Below, piece after piece: positions 26,884 through 35,214 of a DNA stretch of 64,000 nt; the first letter of the stretch is position 1, and the number at the start of each line of letters is the position of its first letter. Source of the stretch: an uncultured bacterium (GTDB lineage Bacteria > Cyanobacteriota > Vampirovibrionia > Gastranaerophilales > Gastranaerophilaceae). The notes beneath the pieces were generated by a model, which was not told the DNA's origin, made no database searches, and worked only from the letters and a program-made list of their open reading frames with translations. The DNA lies in assembly GCA_900547155.1 (NCBI GenBank), contig URFH01000003.1, forward strand, positions 1-64,000, written 5' to 3'. The position numbers were made by a program, and so were the translations under genes.

Positions 26884-26948
26884 GCAACCGCAAACCACCC
26901 CCTCTTTTTTTCTCCCAAAAATTTCCCCTTAATGCAATTAGCACAAAC

Positions 26949-27728
26949 TTAAATTGCTTTTAACTTAACATTTTTGGTATTTTGTGATTTTGATTCAATA
27001 AGCTTGGTTATTCTGTGCTTAATCTTAATATTGTGCGCAGAATGCGGCTTTTTCTCTATATATGATTTGTAATAGTGCACTGCGCGCTGCTTTTGCCCCA
27101 TTTTGTCAAAACAGATTGCGAGCCCGAGATGAGCTTTGTGATAATCGGGATGGACTTTCAAAAGCTGCGAAAAAACGAGCCCTGCGGACTTGAATTCTTC
27201 AAAATTCATGTAAATTGCCGCAAGATGGTTGTATGCGCTGATAAAAGTCGGGTCGTTTTCAATGATTGTTTGATAAATAAGGATTGCCATGTCGTATTCT
27301 TCAATAAACTCATGCGCAATTGCAAGCTGGAGCTGCGCATTAAGGTTGTTTCTGTCGAGCATGATGGCGTTTTTGAGGCTGTTCATTGCCTCGCAGGGAC
27401 AGTGGGAATACAAATAGCATATTCCGAGCTCAAAATGAATATCCGGGGTAAAATATGACATTCTTTTTGCTTTTTCGAGCGCGTCAATGGCTTTTGCGTA
27501 TTCTCCCTGCGTTTTGTACGCAATCCCGAGCCCCAGATATGTTTTGTAATTGTACCTGTCAATCATCAACGAGGAAAGATAGTATTTTATTGATTCTTTA
27601 AAGCACGCAGAATTGCGAAGCAGGTCAGCTTTTAAAAACATTCTTGCCGCTTCGGCTTTGCAGGCTGATTTTGCGCGTATTATGAATTCTCCCAGTCCTT
27701 TTGGCGAACTTTTATACTTAATCCCCAA
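26949..27728 (-). CDS. Tetratricopeptide-repeat protein
   Basis: A 259-residue protein of about five or six TPR units, visible in repeats such as YKTYLGLGIAYKTQGEYAKAIDALEKA, HFELGICYLYSHCPCEAMNSLKNAI and AYNHLAAIYMNFEEFKSAGLVFSQLL. TPR arrays bind protein partners; no enzymatic domain is present. A TTG start with GAGGT six bases upstream is chosen. The N-terminus is basic and not a signal peptide. Its C-terminal 40 residues are Lys-rich. It is divergent from maf, so a role in flagellar glycosylation or secretion is possible but unsupported. Confidence 0.82.
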   Translation of the reverse strand: MGIKYKSSPKGLGEFIIRAKSACKAEAARMFLKADLLRNSACFKESIKYYLSSLMIDRYNYKTYLGLGIAYKTQGEYAKAIDALEKAKRMSYFTPDIHFELGICYLYSHCPCEAMNSLKNAIMLDRNNLNAQLQLAIAHEFIEEYDMAILIYQTIIENDPTFISAYNHLAAIYMNFEEFKSAGLVFSQLLKVHPDYHKAHLGLAICFDKMGQKQRAVHYYKSYIEKKPHSAHNIKIKHRITKLIESKSQNTKNVKLKAI

Positions 27729-27789
27729 GATGTACCTCTATTTTTCTCTTCCGTACTAACATTTTAGAGAATTTTATAAGAAAAGTTAT

Positions 27790-27824
27790 TAACCCGCGGG
27801 TTTATCTTTCTAGTCCATGTGGTC
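27790..27824. promoter_or_regulatory. Palindrome aacccgcgggtt and CATGTGGTC site before maf
   Basis: A perfect 12-bp palindrome at 27790-27801 and catgtggtc at 27816-27824, in the spacer before maf (ATG 27856). The latter 9-mer also forms both arms of the inverted repeat at 63089-63116. Regulation is inferred. Confidence 0.4.
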
Positions 27825-27855
27825 AGTTTAATGTTAAAATGTTAGCGGAGGCAAA

Positions 27856-29718
27856 ATGGAGAGTTTTTTCAAGGGAAATTTGGCTTTAATAAAAAATTAC
27901 AACAAAGAGCTTGCAAAAAAGCTCGAAAATGCCCCATTGCGCAGTTTTGAGCTCAATACGAACCTCGCGGGTGAATATAATCTTATTCTTGATTCAAAAC
28001 CTGTCCATTCTGTTACGGGCGCGCAGGCTGAGGTGGATGAGATATTCAAAAATATCGGGCATGACACCCGCAATGACATCCATGTTCTTTACGGAATGGG
28101 GCTGGGGTACCTTTTTGATAAATTCGCGTTCAACGCAAAGGGTGATGTTGTGCTTTTTGAGCCGGATTTGGAGCTTTTGCGCTTTGTTTTTGAAATTATC
28201 GATATGCGTGAACTTCTTCAACGCCCGAATGTTTTTGTGGCCTCTGATTTTGAGGAATTGAGGGCGATTTGCACCTCTTTGTACAGGTACAAACGCAAAA
28301 TTACAACGACTGCACTCGATTTCTATAAATCGAGCCGGCATGAAAAGCTTAACGCTTTTCATGCATATCTTAAAAATCTTTATCAGGAACTTTATCGCAA
28401 TCATTATTATCAAACCAATCGCATGCAATGGTTTTTGCCCGAAATGCTAAAATCGCTCAATTTTAAAGCAAAATTGCCCCTTTTTCAGAATCTTAGCGGA
28501 AAATTCAATGCGGTGCCTGCTGTAATCGTTTCTGCTGGCCCGTCGCTTGCGGAAAATCTTGAGGTTTTGAAAAAAAACAGGAACAAAGTCCTTATTTTTG
28601 CTGTCGGAACTGCCCTGAAAGTCCTTCTGGATAACGGAATTGTGCCTGATTTTGTGAATTATATTGAAACCCACTCCTCAAAGAGCTTTTTTGACGGCAT
28701 TGATACGGAAAAATTGAACCTCATTGCCGAGCCTTGCACTGCGGAGGATGTTTTTGAGCGAAAATTCAAAAATATTTTTCTCACAACCTCCTATGAATCC
28801 AATGTGAACCATCTTTTTGCGCAAATCTGCGGTTTTGAGCTGCCGTATTTTGAGGGAAAAGGCACGGTTGCTTATCAGGCGCTTTATGCGGCGAAAATTG
28901 CCGGCTGCTCCCCTATTGTTCTTCTCGGGCAGGATTTGGCCTATACTGACGGGCAATGTTATGCAAAAGGCTCAATTTATGAGGATTTGAAGTGCGTTGC
29001 GGCGCCAGATGGCTGCAAAATCGAGGTTAAAGACAGAGAAAAGCTGAAAAAGGCCTTTTATTCCTCATGGACGGACAAAACTGACGCAGAAAAAGAAGCT
29101 GTATTGAATAAAACCCTTGAAAAGCTCAATTCCTCGCTGTGCACTGTCAAAGATGTGCATGGCCGGCCTGTTCCGACTTCTGCCGAGTATAAAAATTTCA
29201 TTTCATTTTTTGAGTATTTTGCTTCGCAAAATAAGGGCATAAAACTCTACAATGCGTCGAATGGCGCTGATATTAGAGGTTTTGAGCATAAATCCGCGAA
29301 AGAAATTTTCGACGGGTTCAGTTTAAGGGTTGATATTTCTTCAATATTGGACAATTTGCGCTGCAAACCCTGCGCAACAGGCGCTTTTCATAAAAATTTA
29401 GAAAAAAATTACAACGATGTGAAAAATGCTGCCCGCTTTTTGAAGGAATTTCAGTTGTATGCAAATTCTGAAAACGCTGATATTGACGGGCTTATTGACC
29501 GGTTTGAAAAATACAAAACCATTCGTAACAGCTCTTTGATAAACAGTATTTTAACGCTGAGATTGTACAACGAAACGGAGTTTTTGCTGCGTGATAATGC
29601 AAAATTTGACAATCCGCAAAGGCTTATGCAGGTTTTAAAGGCGCTGCCCGGCGATGGATTGTATTATGCGGCGCTTGTGTTGAATAATATTGAAGAAAAC
29701 CTGAGGAGTTCAAAATGA
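27856..29718 (+). CDS. Motility accessory factor (Maf/DUF115) glycosyltransferase
   Basis: A 620-residue Maf-family protein, thought to transfer nonulosonic acids onto flagellin. The DUF115/6-hydroxymethylpterin-pyrophosphokinase-like core is visible: AVIVSAGPSLAENLEVLKKNRNKVLIFAVGTALKVLLDNGIVPDFVNYIE, followed by KGTVAYQALYAAKIAGCSPIVLLGQDLAYTDGQCYAKGS. The N-terminal half holds HVLYGMGLGYLF and LFEPDLELLRFVF, also typical. GGAGG precedes the ATG. The gene overlaps dtd by four bases (ATGA). Filament glycosylation is therefore likely, consistent with the isomerase behind a flagellar promoter at 13510. Confidence 0.9.
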   Translation: MESFFKGNLALIKNYNKELAKKLENAPLRSFELNTNLAGEYNLILDSKPVHSVTGAQAEVDEIFKNIGHDTRNDIHVLYGMGLGYLFDKFAFNAKGDVVLFEPDLELLRFVFEIIDMRELLQRPNVFVASDFEELRAICTSLYRYKRKITTTALDFYKSSRHEKLNAFHAYLKNLYQELYRNHYYQTNRMQWFLPEMLKSLNFKAKLPLFQNLSGKFNAVPAVIVSAGPSLAENLEVLKKNRNKVLIFAVGTALKVLLDNGIVPDFVNYIETHSSKSFFDGIDTEKLNLIAEPCTAEDVFERKFKNIFLTTSYESNVNHLFAQICGFELPYFEGKGTVAYQALYAAKIAGCSPIVLLGQDLAYTDGQCYAKGSIYEDLKCVAAPDGCKIEVKDREKLKKAFYSSWTDKTDAEKEAVLNKTLEKLNSSLCTVKDVHGRPVPTSAEYKNFISFFEYFASQNKGIKLYNASNGADIRGFEHKSAKEIFDGFSLRVDISSILDNLRCKPCATGAFHKNLEKNYNDVKNAARFLKEFQLYANSENADIDGLIDRFEKYKTIRNSSLINSILTLRLYNETEFLLRDNAKFDNPQRLMQVLKALPGDGLYYAALVLNNIEENLRSSK

Positions 29719-30173
29719 AAGCTGTAATCCAGAGAGTAAAGCATGCTTCTGTAACAATTGACGGGAATTTGTATTCAAAAATCGGGCATGGGCTTTTGGT
29801 GCTGTTTTGCGTGGAAAAAGGCGATACAAATCAGGAGCTGGAGTGGATGTGCAGGAAAATTCCTGCTTTGAGGATATTTGAGGATGAAAATGACAAAATG
29901 AACCGATCGTTGCTGGATACAGGCGGCGAAATCCTTGCTGTATCGCAGTTTACGCTCGCCGGAAACTGCAAAAAAGGCACCCGCCCGTCATTTGATAACG
30001 CTGCTGAACCCGCTTTTGCAAATCAAATGTATGAAAAATTTTGCACCGGGCTTGCCGAGGGCGGAATCAGCGTGAAAACTGGCGTTTTTGCTGCAATGAT
30101 GGACGTTGGGCTGTGCAATGACGGGCCTGTAACGATAATTTTAGAGAAAAATTCTGAAAAAGGGCTTGCCTAA
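29715..30173 (+). CDS. dtd: D-aminoacyl-tRNA deacylase
   Basis: Recycles mischarged D-aminoacyl-tRNAs (and Gly-tRNA-Ala), protecting translation. The 152-residue protein matches the DTD fold: MKAVIQRVKHASVTIDG, LAVSQFTLAGNCKKGTRPSF (the SQxT motif), and a C-terminal CNDGPVTIILE (the GPxT cross-subunit Gly-cisPro motif has NDGPVT here). Length is standard. It overlaps maf by 4 bp, so the pair is translationally coupled although functionally unrelated. Confidence 0.95.
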   Translation: MKAVIQRVKHASVTIDGNLYSKIGHGLLVLFCVEKGDTNQELEWMCRKIPALRIFEDENDKMNRSLLDTGGEILAVSQFTLAGNCKKGTRPSFDNAAEPAFANQMYEKFCTGLAEGGISVKTGVFAAMMDVGLCNDGPVTIILEKNSEKGLA

Positions 30174-30302
30174 TATTACATTTGCGGTTATTATATAAAT
30201 TATTAAAGGATTAAGCCACTTTATTATTTGAAATTATTCAGTATATTAAAATTATTATTAACACCGAGGAGCTAAAAAGCCTTTCATTAAAGGGTCAAGA
30301 TT

Positions 30303-31346
30303 ATGTATGTAAATAAGTGTACCAAATGTGGAGCGGAATTTGAAACTAAAAACCCGAAAAGGGTAATTTGTCCTAATTGCTTATACGCAGATAAAAAGAA
30401 TGGTTCTGAAGAGGCCGAACAACAGGAAAAACCGGCATCTTACAGCGCAGGAGGATATACCTCGGGCGGTTATTCGGCCGGCGGTGATTCTTACGGCGAA
30501 AGACCCAGATACAATCAGGACAGACGCTATGACGGGCAAAGAAATTACAACAACCAGCGCCCGTACAACAACCAGCAGCGCCAATATAACAATCAAAGAC
30601 CGTATAATAATCAACGCTATGATAACAACCGCGGCGGATATGATAATCGCGGTTATGATAACAGGGATAGAGGCGGTTATGACCGTCCGCAGCGTCCTTA
30701 TGACAGAAATCAAGGCGGCTACAACCGTCCTCAGGGAAATTACCAGCGTCCGCAGCAGGGCGGGTTCAATAATCGTCCGCAAAGACCCGGATTTAATAAA
30801 CGCCCCGGCGGATTTAACAACAGGCCCAAAAAACCGGCAAAACAACTGCTTGTAAATAAAGAGCAGCTTGCGCAAATTGAAGAACTATACAAAAAGATGC
30901 TTCCGCTTCCGAATCCGGATGCGCATGAAGTTATCGGAGAACAAATCGGGCTTGAAGCAAGAAAAGTCTTTTTCGGAATTAATTTAATCAGACAAAAAAT
31001 GATGCTTCCGAAACTTCCTTATCCAAAACGCAAGCTTGCTGTTTCTCCCGACCAGTTGACGGCCATAAAAGCGCTTTATGAACCGCTTTTACCGCTTCCG
31101 CCTATCGGCTGCCATAAAATTATCGCTGCGCAGCTGAAAATTGATGAGTGGCGCGTGCATGTGGGTATCGGGCTTGTCAGAAAGCAGATGGGCATGGACA
31201 GATGGAACCCTGACAGAGAAGATGCGCCGGAAGAGTTTAAAAACAAGCCGGAAGAGGCTCCTGCAGCAGAAGAAAAACCTAAAAAAACGGCTAAAAAATC
31301 TGCTAAAGCTGCAGCCGCGGAAGAAGAACCTGCCGAAGCGGAATAA
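30303..31346 (+). CDS. Zinc-ribbon, RG/NY-rich low-complexity protein with duplicated helical domain
   Basis: A 347-residue protein. Residues ~4-30 form a zinc ribbon (CTKCGAEF...ICPNC). Residues ~45-180 are low-complexity and rich in Arg, Gly, Tyr, Asn and Gln (repeats such as RPYNNQ, NRGGYDN, YDRPQ), like RGG/prion-like tracts of RNA-binding proteins. Then come two ~65-residue copies of one helical domain: LLVNKEQLAQIEELYKKMLPLPNP... and LAVSPDQLTAIKALYEPLLPLPPI..., each with a VRK/WRV-type basic helix. The tail is Lys/Ala/Glu-rich. The ribosome site is AAGGG. Only five bases separate it from rimM, so a ribosome or RNA role is likely. I do not recognise a named family. Confidence 0.82.
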   Translation: MYVNKCTKCGAEFETKNPKRVICPNCLYADKKNGSEEAEQQEKPASYSAGGYTSGGYSAGGDSYGERPRYNQDRRYDGQRNYNNQRPYNNQQRQYNNQRPYNNQRYDNNRGGYDNRGYDNRDRGGYDRPQRPYDRNQGGYNRPQGNYQRPQQGGFNNRPQRPGFNKRPGGFNNRPKKPAKQLLVNKEQLAQIEELYKKMLPLPNPDAHEVIGEQIGLEARKVFFGINLIRQKMMLPKLPYPKRKLAVSPDQLTAIKALYEPLLPLPPIGCHKIIAAQLKIDEWRVHVGIGLVRKQMGMDRWNPDREDAPEEFKNKPEEAPAAEEKPKKTAKKSAKAAAAEEEPAEAE

Positions 31347-31351
31347 TTGCT

Positions 31352-31864
31352 ATGAACAGACTTATCTCCATCGGGAAGATTGTTAATTTTCACGGCATTA
31401 AGGGCGAAGTCAAAATGGGCTTTACTGCCGGCAATGAGCGGTTGATTAAGTCCTTAAAAACTGTTTATCTTTTTCAAAACGACCGGAAATTCCCTCTGGA
31501 AGTTGAATATGTCCGTTTTCATAAGAATTTTGCGCTTGTTAAGTTCAAGGGGCTTGATTCTATCAACGATGTAACGGATTATAAGGGGCTGCTTGTGCAT
31601 GTTTATGAAGAAGTTGTGAAAGCGGCTCTGGAACAGGATGAGTACCTAATCAGCGACCTTACGGGAATGGATGTTTTTGATACGGCGGGCAATAAAATCG
31701 GAGTGGTTGACGTTGTTGGCGAAAATCGTGCTTCTGACTTGATTTGTGTCAAAAAACCGGATTCAAAAACCTTTATGGTGCCTTTTGTTAAGGAACTTGT
31801 GCCTGTGGTTGATATTGCGGCAAACAAAATTGTTGTGAATATGATTGACGGGCTGGACGAATGA
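31352..31864 (+). CDS. rimM: Ribosome maturation factor RimM
   Basis: Assists maturation of the 30S head around S19. The 170-residue protein has the RimM N-terminal barrel (ISIGKIVNFHGIKGEVKM), YVRFHKNFALVKFKGLDSINDVTDYKG, and the PRC-like C-terminal barrel (YLISDLTGMDV...MVPFVKELVPVVDIAANKIVVNMIDGL). Length is standard. It overlaps trmD by four bases, reflecting the conserved rimM-trmD pair; rpsP and rplS are absent here. Confidence 0.95.
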   Translation: MNRLISIGKIVNFHGIKGEVKMGFTAGNERLIKSLKTVYLFQNDRKFPLEVEYVRFHKNFALVKFKGLDSINDVTDYKGLLVHVYEEVVKAALEQDEYLISDLTGMDVFDTAGNKIGVVDVVGENRASDLICVKKPDSKTFMVPFVKELVPVVDIAANKIVVNMIDGLDE

Positions 31865-32613
31865 GATTTGACGTATTAACGCTTTTTCCTGAAATGATTG
31901 AGGGCGCATGCTCGCATAGTATTATTTCAAGGGCGCTTGAAAAAGAGATTATCAGCGTAAACGCGATAAATCCGCGCGATTTTTCCAAAGATAAGCACAG
32001 AAAAGTCGATGATACGCCATTCGGCGGCGGTGCGGGGATGGTTTTAATGTGCCAGCCTTATTTTGACGCGTTTGACAGTATTGAAAAGGCTGAAAACACG
32101 CGAGTTTTGCTCATGTCGCCGCAGGGGCGCCCTTTTAATCAAAAAATGGCATGCGAACTCGCGCAATGTGAGCATATTGTTATTATGTGTGGGCATTATG
32201 AGGGTTTTGACGAAAGAATTAAGGAATATACCGCTGCCGAGGAGATTTCAATCGGCGATTTTGTGCTTACGGGCGGCGAATTGCCTGCATTGTGCCTGAT
32301 TGATTCGATTTCCAGAAATCTTGACGGCTGCCTCGGGAAAATTGATTCTGCTCACTTTGATTCGTTTTCTGACGGGCTTCTTGAGCATCCGCATTACACA
32401 AAACCCCGTGAATATCAGGGCATGCCAGTTCCAGATGTGCTCTGCGGCGGCAACCATGCCCAAATCAACCGCTGGCGAAGAAAACAGCAAATGATAGTTA
32501 CAAAGAAAAAACGGCCGGATTTGTACGAAAAATTCAAAAAAAACTGCAAAAATAAAGAAGATTTAAAGCTTTTGAATGAGGTCGAAAAGGAAAATATTGA
32601 TTATAATTTATGA
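31861..32613 (+). CDS. trmD: tRNA (guanine37-N1)-methyltransferase TrmD
   Basis: SPOUT methyltransferase that makes m1G37 and prevents frameshifting. The 250-residue protein carries MRFDVLTLFPEM, DDTPFGGGAGMVL, GHYEGFDERI, SIGDFVLTGGELPAL and a C-terminal RRKQQMIVTKKKRPDL, all typical. The trefoil-knot region is intact. It follows rimM with an ATGA overlap. Confidence 0.96.
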   Translation: MRFDVLTLFPEMIEGACSHSIISRALEKEIISVNAINPRDFSKDKHRKVDDTPFGGGAGMVLMCQPYFDAFDSIEKAENTRVLLMSPQGRPFNQKMACELAQCEHIVIMCGHYEGFDERIKEYTAAEEISIGDFVLTGGELPALCLIDSISRNLDGCLGKIDSAHFDSFSDGLLEHPHYTKPREYQGMPVPDVLCGGNHAQINRWRRKQQMIVTKKKRPDLYEKFKKNCKNKEDLKLLNEVEKENIDYNL

Positions 32614-32646
32614 AATTAGATTATTAAGGGAAATCGGGATAGAAAA

Positions 32647-33534
32647 ATGCACCTGAACGACGAACAATTAAAAAAATTGATAGATTTATCAGAAATCGGC
32701 ATAGATTATGCTGTTGCCGGCTCGGATGACATCAGCAAGGCGCTTATTGCCATAGAAAGAAAACTTCTCTCTTTCAGCGCGGCTGATACAGCTTTGAAAC
32801 CTATGGATTTCAATATTTTGATTGTTGATGATTTGGAGCTTTCAATTTATCAATTCAACCAGATGCTCAAGAGAATCGGCATTGTTCCGACCGTTGCCCG
32901 CACAAAAGAAGAGGCTTTTGCCGAGCTCAAGAAGAAAAAGTTTGATTATATTGTCGTTGACCTGTTTTTGCCTGACGCAATAGACGGAATTGAGCTTATT
33001 CAGGAGTGTTTGAAGCTCAAAGACGAAAACCACCTGAACAAAATCATCGTAATGTCCGGCACCGACGACAAATCCCTGATTGAAAAGTGCTATAAGCTCG
33101 GAATTGACGAATTTGTCCCGAAAAGTGCAAACTGGCACGAGCAGATTCTGAAATTTATTACATCTTCAATTTCAAACAAGCAGCATAACGATTTTCTGAA
33201 ATATTTTATCAACGAAACGATTGTCTGCTACACGCTGAACAAATTTAACACCCCGAAATCTATCGAGGGGCTTGTGAAAGACGTTACAACGACCGTCTAT
33301 ACCGGCTATAAAAACATAATATTCAACATGGAAAACATCAAAATATTTGATGACGACTATACAGGCGTTTTTGCTGACCTTTTCCGCCTTGCTCAGGAAA
33401 ATGGAGGGTCGTTTACGCTCGTCAACATTTCTAATTCCCTGAGAACTGCCCTTGCGGACGCGTTTTTGGATACACTCATCCCGATTATGCAAAATGTTGA
33501 TGCTGCGGTGAGCAAGCTATCTGCAAACAGCTAG
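32647..33534 (+). CDS. Receiver-STAS-like regulatory protein
   Basis: A 295-residue protein. Residues ~1-55 are a short N-terminal helical segment. Residues ~56-180 are a response-regulator receiver: FNILIVDDLELS, YIVVDLFLPDAIDG (phosphoacceptor Asp in VVDLF), IIVMSGTDD and FVPKS. The C-terminal ~120 residues lack a DNA-binding helix-turn-helix and resemble a STAS/anti-anti-sigma fold (NIIFNMENIKIFDDDYTGVFADLFRLAQENGGSFTLVNIS). Such fusions work in partner-switching pathways. No cognate kinase is nearby. Confidence 0.78.
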   Translation: MHLNDEQLKKLIDLSEIGIDYAVAGSDDISKALIAIERKLLSFSAADTALKPMDFNILIVDDLELSIYQFNQMLKRIGIVPTVARTKEEAFAELKKKKFDYIVVDLFLPDAIDGIELIQECLKLKDENHLNKIIVMSGTDDKSLIEKCYKLGIDEFVPKSANWHEQILKFITSSISNKQHNDFLKYFINETIVCYTLNKFNTPKSIEGLVKDVTTTVYTGYKNIIFNMENIKIFDDDYTGVFADLFRLAQENGGSFTLVNISNSLRTALADAFLDTLIPIMQNVDAAVSKLSANS

Positions 33535-33567
33535 TTATTCGGGCAATTTTCGCGGCAAAACCGCTTT

Positions 33568-34005
33568 TTACGGCGTTTCAAACATGTCAACGCGTCTTTT
33601 GTGGCGCCCGCCCTCAAAATCTGTTTTTAGCCATGTTTCCACGATATCAAGCGCCAGATATTCGCCTGTAATCCGCTCTCCGAGGCATAAAATGTTCGCA
33701 TTGTTGTGGGATTTTGACATTCTTGCGGTTGTTGCGTCAAAACATGTTACTGCGCGGATTCCTTTGACCTTATTTGCAACAATGCTCATCCCCAGCCCCG
33801 TGCCGCAAACAAGAATTCCGTTATCAAAATTGCCCGCTGCAACTTCTTTGGCAACTTCTTTGGCGATTACCGGATAATCGCAGGATTCGATTGTATAAGT
33901 GCCAAAATCCTTTACCTCAATCCCTTTTTTGCTCAAATATTCAATAATTTTGTTTTTAAGATTAAAGCCGCCGTGGTCGCAGCCGATTGCGATTTTTTGT
34001 TTCAT
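33568..34005 (-). CDS. rpiB: Ribose-5-phosphate isomerase B
   Basis: Interconverts ribose 5-phosphate and ribulose 5-phosphate in the pentose phosphate pathway. The 145-residue protein, started at MKQKIAIGCDHGGF with an AAGGAG ribosome site, has DHGGF, the VCGTGLGMSIVANKVKGIRA segment with the active-site Cys, and SHNNANILCLGER. It is a typical RpiB/LacAB-family length. A longer frame starts ten residues upstream without a ribosome site. Confidence 0.94.
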   Translation of the reverse strand: MKQKIAIGCDHGGFNLKNKIIEYLSKKGIEVKDFGTYTIESCDYPVIAKEVAKEVAAGNFDNGILVCGTGLGMSIVANKVKGIRAVTCFDATTARMSKSHNNANILCLGERITGEYLALDIVETWLKTDFEGGRHKRRVDMFETP

Positions 34006-34093
34006 ATATAACTCCTTGTCTAATGATTTTAGCATTTAATGGCGGATTTGTTATGTAAAAAAATGTTAAATACTCACTAAAATCTCTAAAGTC

Positions 34094-34357
34094 ATGCCGC
34101 CTCCCTGCCGATATAAGAAATATGAGATACAAACGAACAGGATGTGCGAAGTGTTAAACGAAATTTTAAACGGTGTGAACGAACTCGAAGAAATGATGGT
34201 TGAATATTCGGAAATAAACAGTTTTCTGTTCAGCCACAACAAAATGTTTATGATTGCAAGCGAAAACGCCTACAAAACGCCGGAATACAATCATCAGCCC
34301 TATACTTTTAAATACGGCTCGTATGACATGTCAAATTATTTAAAAAATTACGTATAA
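34094..34357 (+). CDS. Small hypothetical protein
   Basis: An 87-codon frame whose later half looks protein-like (EVLNEILNGVNELEEMMVEYSEINSFLFSHNKMFMIASEN...). The listed ATG lacks a ribosome site; an internal Met (MCEVLNEIL) is a possible start. It is divergent from rpiB and convergent with the kinase-like gene at 34368. No family is recognised; it could be a remnant. Confidence 0.4.
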   Translation: MPPPCRYKKYEIQTNRMCEVLNEILNGVNELEEMMVEYSEINSFLFSHNKMFMIASENAYKTPEYNHQPYTFKYGSYDMSNYLKNYV

Positions 34358-34367
34358 TTCCCCTTGT

Positions 34368-34895
34368 TTAAGCCCGAAACCAATCCTTTATGTTATCTGC
34401 AAGCAGTTTTGTTGCTGTTTGCAGATTTTCATATGTGGAATTGTTCTCAATGACGTAATCCCAGTCTTTTACATCATCAAGCTCGGTTTCTGTCCGGTCG
34501 TTTTCGCTTTTGAGCACGCCGCGTTTTGCACGGTTGTCCCTGTCGCATTCAACGCGGATTTTGAACGCTCCTGCTTCTTTAAAAAACTCCAGTTCGCGCT
34601 TCATTCGCACATCGGGAACGATAATATTGCCCTCAAGCGCGATAACCTTTTTAATCCAGTAATCAGAATCCTGTGAGCGCCTGAAATTTCCCAAATCAAT
34701 CAAATCCTGACGGTAAAGAGGTTTGTGCTTTTCGATTTCCTCCAGCGAAAGCCCCTCTCTTTCGCCGTATTCGAGTTTTATGGCGTCGCCGAGCCCGATT
34801 CTTTGAAAGTCCGCAAATATTTCAAGTAAAATCTTTGCTACGGTGTCTTTTCCGCAAAACTGCTTGCCTGAAAGTATGATAATTTTGTCTGCCAT
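34368..34895 (-). CDS. P-loop nucleotide/metabolite kinase-like protein
   Basis: About 175 residues, started at MADKIIILSGKQFCGKDTVA with GAGG in front. GKQFCGKDT is a Walker A motif (GxxxxGKDT), and the sequence continues like deoxynucleoside-monophosphate kinase or phosphomevalonate kinase-like P-loop proteins (IGLGDAIKLEYGEREGLSLEEIEKHKPLYRQDLIDLG), with IIVPDVRMKRELEFF as a Walker B-like strand and an Arg-rich lid (CDRDNRAKRG). The substrate cannot be assigned; dephospho-CoA kinase-like function is an alternative. Confidence 0.72.
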   Translation of the reverse strand: MADKIIILSGKQFCGKDTVAKILLEIFADFQRIGLGDAIKLEYGEREGLSLEEIEKHKPLYRQDLIDLGNFRRSQDSDYWIKKVIALEGNIIVPDVRMKRELEFFKEAGAFKIRVECDRDNRAKRGVLKSENDRTETELDDVKDWDYVIENNSTYENLQTATKLLADNIKDWFRA

Positions 34896-35025
34896 AATAA
34901 TCCTCAAAAATTTTGTAAAAATTTATTTACATTTTACCATAAAAAGGGTTCAAAAAAATCTTTTTTTGCGTTATAACTAATATCCCACTGTTTACTTTAC
35001 CTATTATAACGAATAGAGAAAACGC

Positions 35026-35214
35026 ATGAGAATTAATAACATCGAAAGCAGATTGAACTGGGAAAGCTCTTATTTGAGGAGCAACCCGACAAACTACATC
35101 AAGGCAAGACAAAAATACCTCGATGCGGCTTATTCTGTGGATACAAAAAACACTCTCAATTCGTCCAGCGCAATCCGTGCTAATCAATCATTAAGAGATT
35201 TAGGTCTGTTTTAA
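35026..35214 (+). CDS. Small unknown protein overlapping the recG stop
   Basis: A 62-residue frame, MRINNIESRLNWESSYLRSNP..., with a GAGAAA ribosome site and an AT-rich promoter-like region upstream (tattataacg). It shares 35 bases at its end with the convergent recG. The MRINNI start resembles other lineage-specific short proteins. Function unknown. Confidence 0.55.
   Translation: MRINNIESRLNWESSYLRSNPTNYIKARQKYLDAAYSVDTKNTLNSSSAIRANQSLRDLGLF

Larger units (their letters stand above)
26577..26948. other. Repeat-filled non-coding spacer between rlmN and the TPR gene
   Basis: No credible gene is seen. The spacer contains a long imperfect hairpin at 26634-26700, five tandem 9-bp units at 26754-26798, and a hairpin with 28-bp arms at 26802-26883. 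Confidence 0.7.

Noticed and set aside
26577..26948. Possible small mobile element (MITE) in the spacer
   Set aside because: Hairpins are long, but no common target duplication or terminal inverted repeat spanning the region could be seen.
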